This document shows, in pieces, positions 6,840-7,615 of a DNA stretch of 7,615 bases; the first letter of the stretch is position 1, and each line of letters starts with the position of its first letter. The position numbers and the translations under genes are program-made. Source of the DNA: an uncultured bacterium. Lineage in GTDB: Bacteria > Actinomycetota > Thermoleophilia > BMS3ABIN01. The stretch lies in contig CAJVWY010000055.1 in NCBI GenBank assembly GCA_913009925.1, forward strand, positions 1 to 7,615. The letters are read 5' to 3'. Under the pieces are notes generated by a model that was given only the letters and a program-made list of their open reading frames with translations, ran no database searches and was not told where the DNA came from.

Positions 6840-7181
6840 TCAGCCCCCGGATTCCTCTTCCGTTTGCGGCTTCCCTCTGTTCTCCAGTAGGGAGATGCGG
6901 TGTTCCAGCTGAGCCAGCTTCAGCTCGATCTCCTCCAGCTTGGCCGAAGAGGGCACCCCCATATCCTGCAGAACCTTCTTCATGCTGGAATCGATGCTGC
7001 CCCGGAAAGAGCGAGCCTCGTCGCGCGCCCTTTCCACCAGTTCATCCATGGCCTTGCGGCTTTCATCGGTGGTATCCTGGCCGCGCTTCATCAACTCACC
7101 GGCGAAGGCTTCGGTCATGTCCAGGGTAAGCGACGCAGCACCTATAGTGAGAAGAATGCTGCGTTCGATAAGGTTAGCCAT
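6840..7181 (-). CDS. Small phasin/PHA-granule-associated family protein
   Basis: The 113-residue product starts MANLIERSILLTIGAASLTL, followed by an amphipathic helical stretch (about 21-76), DMGVPSSAKLEEIE (73-86) and a likely coiled coil at about 80-101, then an acidic, Gly-ended tail. This arrangement matches the small phasin-like family often named polyhydroxyalkanoate granule-associated protein, in which a hydrophobic/Ala-rich N-terminus precedes an L-P-(S/T) turn and a heptad coiled coil. No PHA synthase or depolymerase is in the window, so PHA binding is not shown. The ATG at 7181 is preferred to an upstream TTG at 7208 because an AGGAGG site lies 9 nt before it. It is the first gene of a two-gene unit with the ABC1-family gene and may act as its small membrane or scaffold partner (inference). 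Confidence 0.8.
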   Translation of the reverse strand: MANLIERSILLTIGAASLTLDMTEAFAGELMKRGQDTTDESRKAMDELVERARDEARSFRGSIDSSMKKVLQDMGVPSSAKLEEIELKLAQLEHRISLLENRGKPQTEEESGG

Positions 7182-7331
7182 CTCTGATCGCCTCCTGCAC
7201 CTGCTCAATGACCCGGTCCGGAATAAACCGGTATTTTGTTAACGGCATCGTGGGAAAAAAGATGAGCAAAGGTTGCCGGTGTATGGGATTGTACCCGGGA
7301 ATCCCCCTGTTTGAACCTGGAGCGGGCTGCT
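7182..7331. other. Intergenic region between secF and the phasin-type gene
   Basis: This 150-bp gap separates two minus-strand genes and is more AT-rich than its surroundings, with an A-run at 7255-7260 on the plus strand. Beyond the AGGAGG site I see no clear terminator for secF and no promoter with both boxes. A 6-bp inverted repeat (7285-7290 with 7300-7305) has no T-run after it. A separate promoter for the phasin/ABC1 pair is likely given the gap but is not shown. Confidence 0.5.
7191..7196 (-). promoter_or_regulatory. Shine-Dalgarno site of the phasin-type gene
   Basis: The minus strand reads AGGAGG here, 9 nt before the ATG at 7181. It is the strongest ribosome site in the window. It fixes the start of the phasin-type gene and argues against the TTG at 7208, which lies upstream of the site. 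Confidence 0.8.
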
Positions 7332-7615
7332 TCAGGCGCGAGTGGCTTTGGCGCGAGCGCCTTTGGCCTTGCCGGGACGGTAGCGCTTCTCGCGCTCCTT
7401 CCAGAAGGTGAGCAGTGGCGCCGCCACAAAGATGGACGAATAAGTGCCGGAGGTGATACCCACCAACAGGGCGAAGGCGAAGTCCTTAAGCGTCTCGCCG
7501 CCGAAGATCAGCAGACAGGCTACCGGCATCAGCGTGGTGAGCGTAGTGATCATAGACCGGACGATGACCTCGGAGACGGACTTGTTCACCATATCGCCGT
7601 AAGTGCCACGGCGGG
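7332..7615 (-). CDS. secF: Protein translocase subunit SecF, C-terminal part
   Basis: The reading frame stays open to the window edge, so the N-terminal part of the gene lies outside; about 94 codons are visible. The visible part begins RRGTYGDMVNKSVSEV, then RSMITTLTTLMPVACLLIFGG (a transmembrane segment), then DFAFALLVGITSGTYSSIFV with AAPLL (the final transmembrane segment), and a basic cytoplasmic tail rich in Lys and Arg. The VN.S...R....T.LTTL and GTYSSIFVAAPLL patterns are typical of SecF. SecF works with SecD in the membrane, using the proton or sodium gradient to help SecYEG export proteins. An internal ATG at 7592 is not the true start because the homologous frame continues upstream. 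secD would normally lie upstream, outside the window. Confidence 0.93.
   Translation of the reverse strand, partial: RRGTYGDMVNKSVSEVIVRSMITTLTTLMPVACLLIFGGETLKDFAFALLVGITSGTYSSIFVAAPLLTFWKEREKRYRPGKAKGARAKATRA

Noticed and set aside
5976..6890. Plus-strand ORF of 304 codons opposite the ABC1-family gene
   Set aside because: The minus strand carries intact kinase motifs across the same bases. The plus-strand translation shows no domain and runs through a gene boundary.
7182..7208. TTG start extending the phasin-type protein by 9 codons
   Set aside because: The AGGAGG site lies inside this extension and points to the ATG at 7181. The extra Arg-rich residues do not fit the family.
7285..7305. 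6-bp inverted repeat GGGATT/AATCCC as the secF terminator
   Set aside because: No T-run follows on the minus strand, and the 9-nt loop is itself GC-rich. It is too weak to call.
7309..7322. GGTTCAAAC-like string resembling a tRNA T-loop (minus strand)
   Set aside because: No matching T-stem, acceptor stem or anticodon arm can be built around it.

Overview
The window is one end of a high-GC bacterial contig, and the end itself is artificial. Bases 1-34 are a T-rich run and 35-100 are an Illumina P7/index/TruSeq read-2 adapter, so genomic sequence starts at about 101. An adapter-capped contig end fits a short-read metagenome, single-cell or isolate draft assembly. No tRNA, rRNA, IS element, CRISPR array or phage gene is visible. 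The lineage cannot be fixed from six genes. The GC-rich codon use, a multi-domain hybrid kinase with a c-haem-type sensor, and a small phasin-family gene next to an ABC1/UbiB gene would fit a Chloroflexota-like or other deep-branching environmental bacterium, but this is a weak inference.

Layout: (1) 104-1768, minus: ilvD, dihydroxy-acid dehydratase of branched-chain amino acid synthesis, complete, with its stop codon 3 bases from the adapter junction. (2) 1769-1978: divergent intergenic region. (3) 1979-4783, plus: large hybrid sensor histidine kinase with a CxxCH motif in its extracytoplasmic domain, then HAMP, HisKA, HATPase, two receiver domains and a degenerate GGDEF domain. (4) 4798-5163, plus: DivK/CheY-like single-domain response regulator, in an operon with the kinase. 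(5) 5175-6836, minus: ABC1/AarF/UbiB-family atypical kinase, convergent with the regulator and only 11 bp away. (6) 6840-7181, minus: small phasin/PHA-granule-type coiled-coil protein, 3 bp upstream of the UbiB-family gene and probably translationally coupled to it. (7) 7182-7331: intergenic. (8) 7332-7615, minus: C-terminal part of SecF, cut by the window edge.

The parts most worth a second look are the kinase/regulator pair and the phasin-ABC1 kinase pair. The first looks like a phosphorelay that reads a haem-linked extracytoplasmic signal, with an altered second receiver and an output domain that has lost its cyclase signature. ilvD and secF are conserved housekeeping genes. I found no convincing wholly new system.
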